Shown here: piece by piece, positions 63,400 to 64,000 of the stretch
Position numbering within the stretch: position 1 is the stretch's first letter
How the letters are laid out: each line of letters starts with the position of its first letter
Assembly: GCA_951213105.1 (NCBI GenBank)
Contig: OX578146.1
Coordinates: forward strand, 110,764,695 to 110,828,694
Direction: 5' to 3'
From: Amaurobius ferox
Taxonomy: Eukaryota; Arthropoda; Arachnida; Araneae; Amaurobiidae
Length of the DNA: 64,000 nucleotides
The notes under the pieces: generated by a model
The model's database searches: none
Told to the model about the DNA's origin: nothing
Seen by the model: the letters and a program-made list of their open reading frames with translations, nothing else
Translations under genes and position numbers: made by a program

Positions 63400-64000
63400 C
63401 ATGGTAAAACATTACTTCCCCACAATGCACTGTAATGTATAGGGATAGTGTTGGAATCGTGTCGAAAATCGCAACTCGATCTGCACGTTTCAGACACTTT
63501 AGAACAGAAACTAATTTCTGTGTAACGTTAGTGTGTGCAATGTATGTATCCACTCTAACTGAAAAACTTATTGACCAAATTTCACAAAATTTGGTAGATA
63601 TGTCACTGTTGTGCTACTCTGGTGCTGATTAAATTTTGGTGTGATTAAAAAAACCCTGCCTTTTTATTTGAGAAATGGCCCGCAAAAATCGATCCACTCT
63701 AGATGAAAAACTAATTGACAAACTTTCGTAGATGAGTCACTTGTGGGTTACCCTGGTACTGATTAGATTTTGATATGATTCAGAAAATAAATAACTCGCT
63801 TTTTTTTTTTCGAAATGAGCCAGAAAAATTGTCCGTCTAAATTAAAAGACTGCATATGCTCAAATGTATTAAGCAAATGCTTAACGAAAGGAATAAGACC
63901 AACCCCATAATTCAAGGACTAACCGTTTTCGAGATATTTTTTAGTTTTTTGCACTTTGCTACATCGCCTTTGAAAATAAGTTCAGGAAAGTAAAACGAAA
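63400..64000 (-). mobile_element. HINE-like family A, cut by window edge
   Basis: ATGCACTGTAATGTATAGGG, GTGTCGAAAATCGCAACTCG, and the GGTGCTGATTAAATTTTGG blocks of the 13950-14712 copy. The microsatellite is almost gone. Confidence 0.5.

Overview
The window is AT-rich eukaryotic DNA. GT-AG introns, solo and nested retroelements, SINEs and MITEs mark it as an animal nuclear genome. The one clear host gene family, cathepsin L with an arthropod-like C-terminus, together with the repeat content suggests an arthropod, possibly an arachnid; I cannot name the species from sequence alone.

Host genes. Two tandem, same-strand (minus) cathepsin L cysteine proteases are present. Gene 1 is complete. It runs from a two-codon first coding exon ending at 49361 down to the stop codon at 9477: nine exons, all with GT-AG introns and matching phases, giving a 334-residue preproprotein spread over 40 kb. 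Gene 2 is cut by the right window edge. Only its last two exons are visible (62903-63013 and 59982-60081), and they have the same lengths (111 and 100 bp) and phases as their gene 1 counterparts. Gene 1 keeps the Cys-His-Asn catalytic residues but has unusual residues around the active-site cysteine and the substrate-binding loop.

Everything else is intronic or intergenic repeat. From left to right: hAT-like MITEs and Helentron/HINE-like elements (1-6.4 kb); a LINE 3' fragment with a palindrome (6.8-7.3 kb) and a 43-bp tandem repeat (7.3-7.7 kb); SINEs, some with a 5S rRNA-derived head, inserted repeatedly at one target (8.5-13 kb); HINE-like elements and small MITEs (14-21.4 kb), one carrying a strongly strand-asymmetric 1.3-kb insert (19.35-20.73 kb); another 5S-headed SINE (22.9 kb); a TTAA-flanked fold-back element (25.36-26.36 kb); piggyBac-like relics (28.9-29.8 and 43.9-44.8 kb); an inverted pair of hammerhead-ribozyme-bearing Penelope-like ends (31.5-32.1 kb); a mariner-type relic (32.9-33.75 kb); a Penelope-like GIY-YIG relic with a third hammerhead (36.2-36.96 kb); a nested repeat block present in three copies (37.65-43.65 kb); an AT-rich tandem repeat (48.1-48.9 kb); a 2.4-kb 20-bp minisatellite with a higher-order period (50.57-53.0 kb); two more SINEs; a run of HINE-like copies including a head-to-tail pair (56.5-62.7 kb); and a solo LTR (60.65-61.2 kb).

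The most interesting candidate for something undescribed is a family of about 60-nt hairpin elements. Their paired stems change together between copies. They form the 3' end of the SINEs and also occur alone, flanked by target-site duplications. Next come the composite 5S/tRNA SINEs and the hammerhead-bearing inverted Penelope-like ends, one of which lies in sense orientation in a cathepsin L intron.
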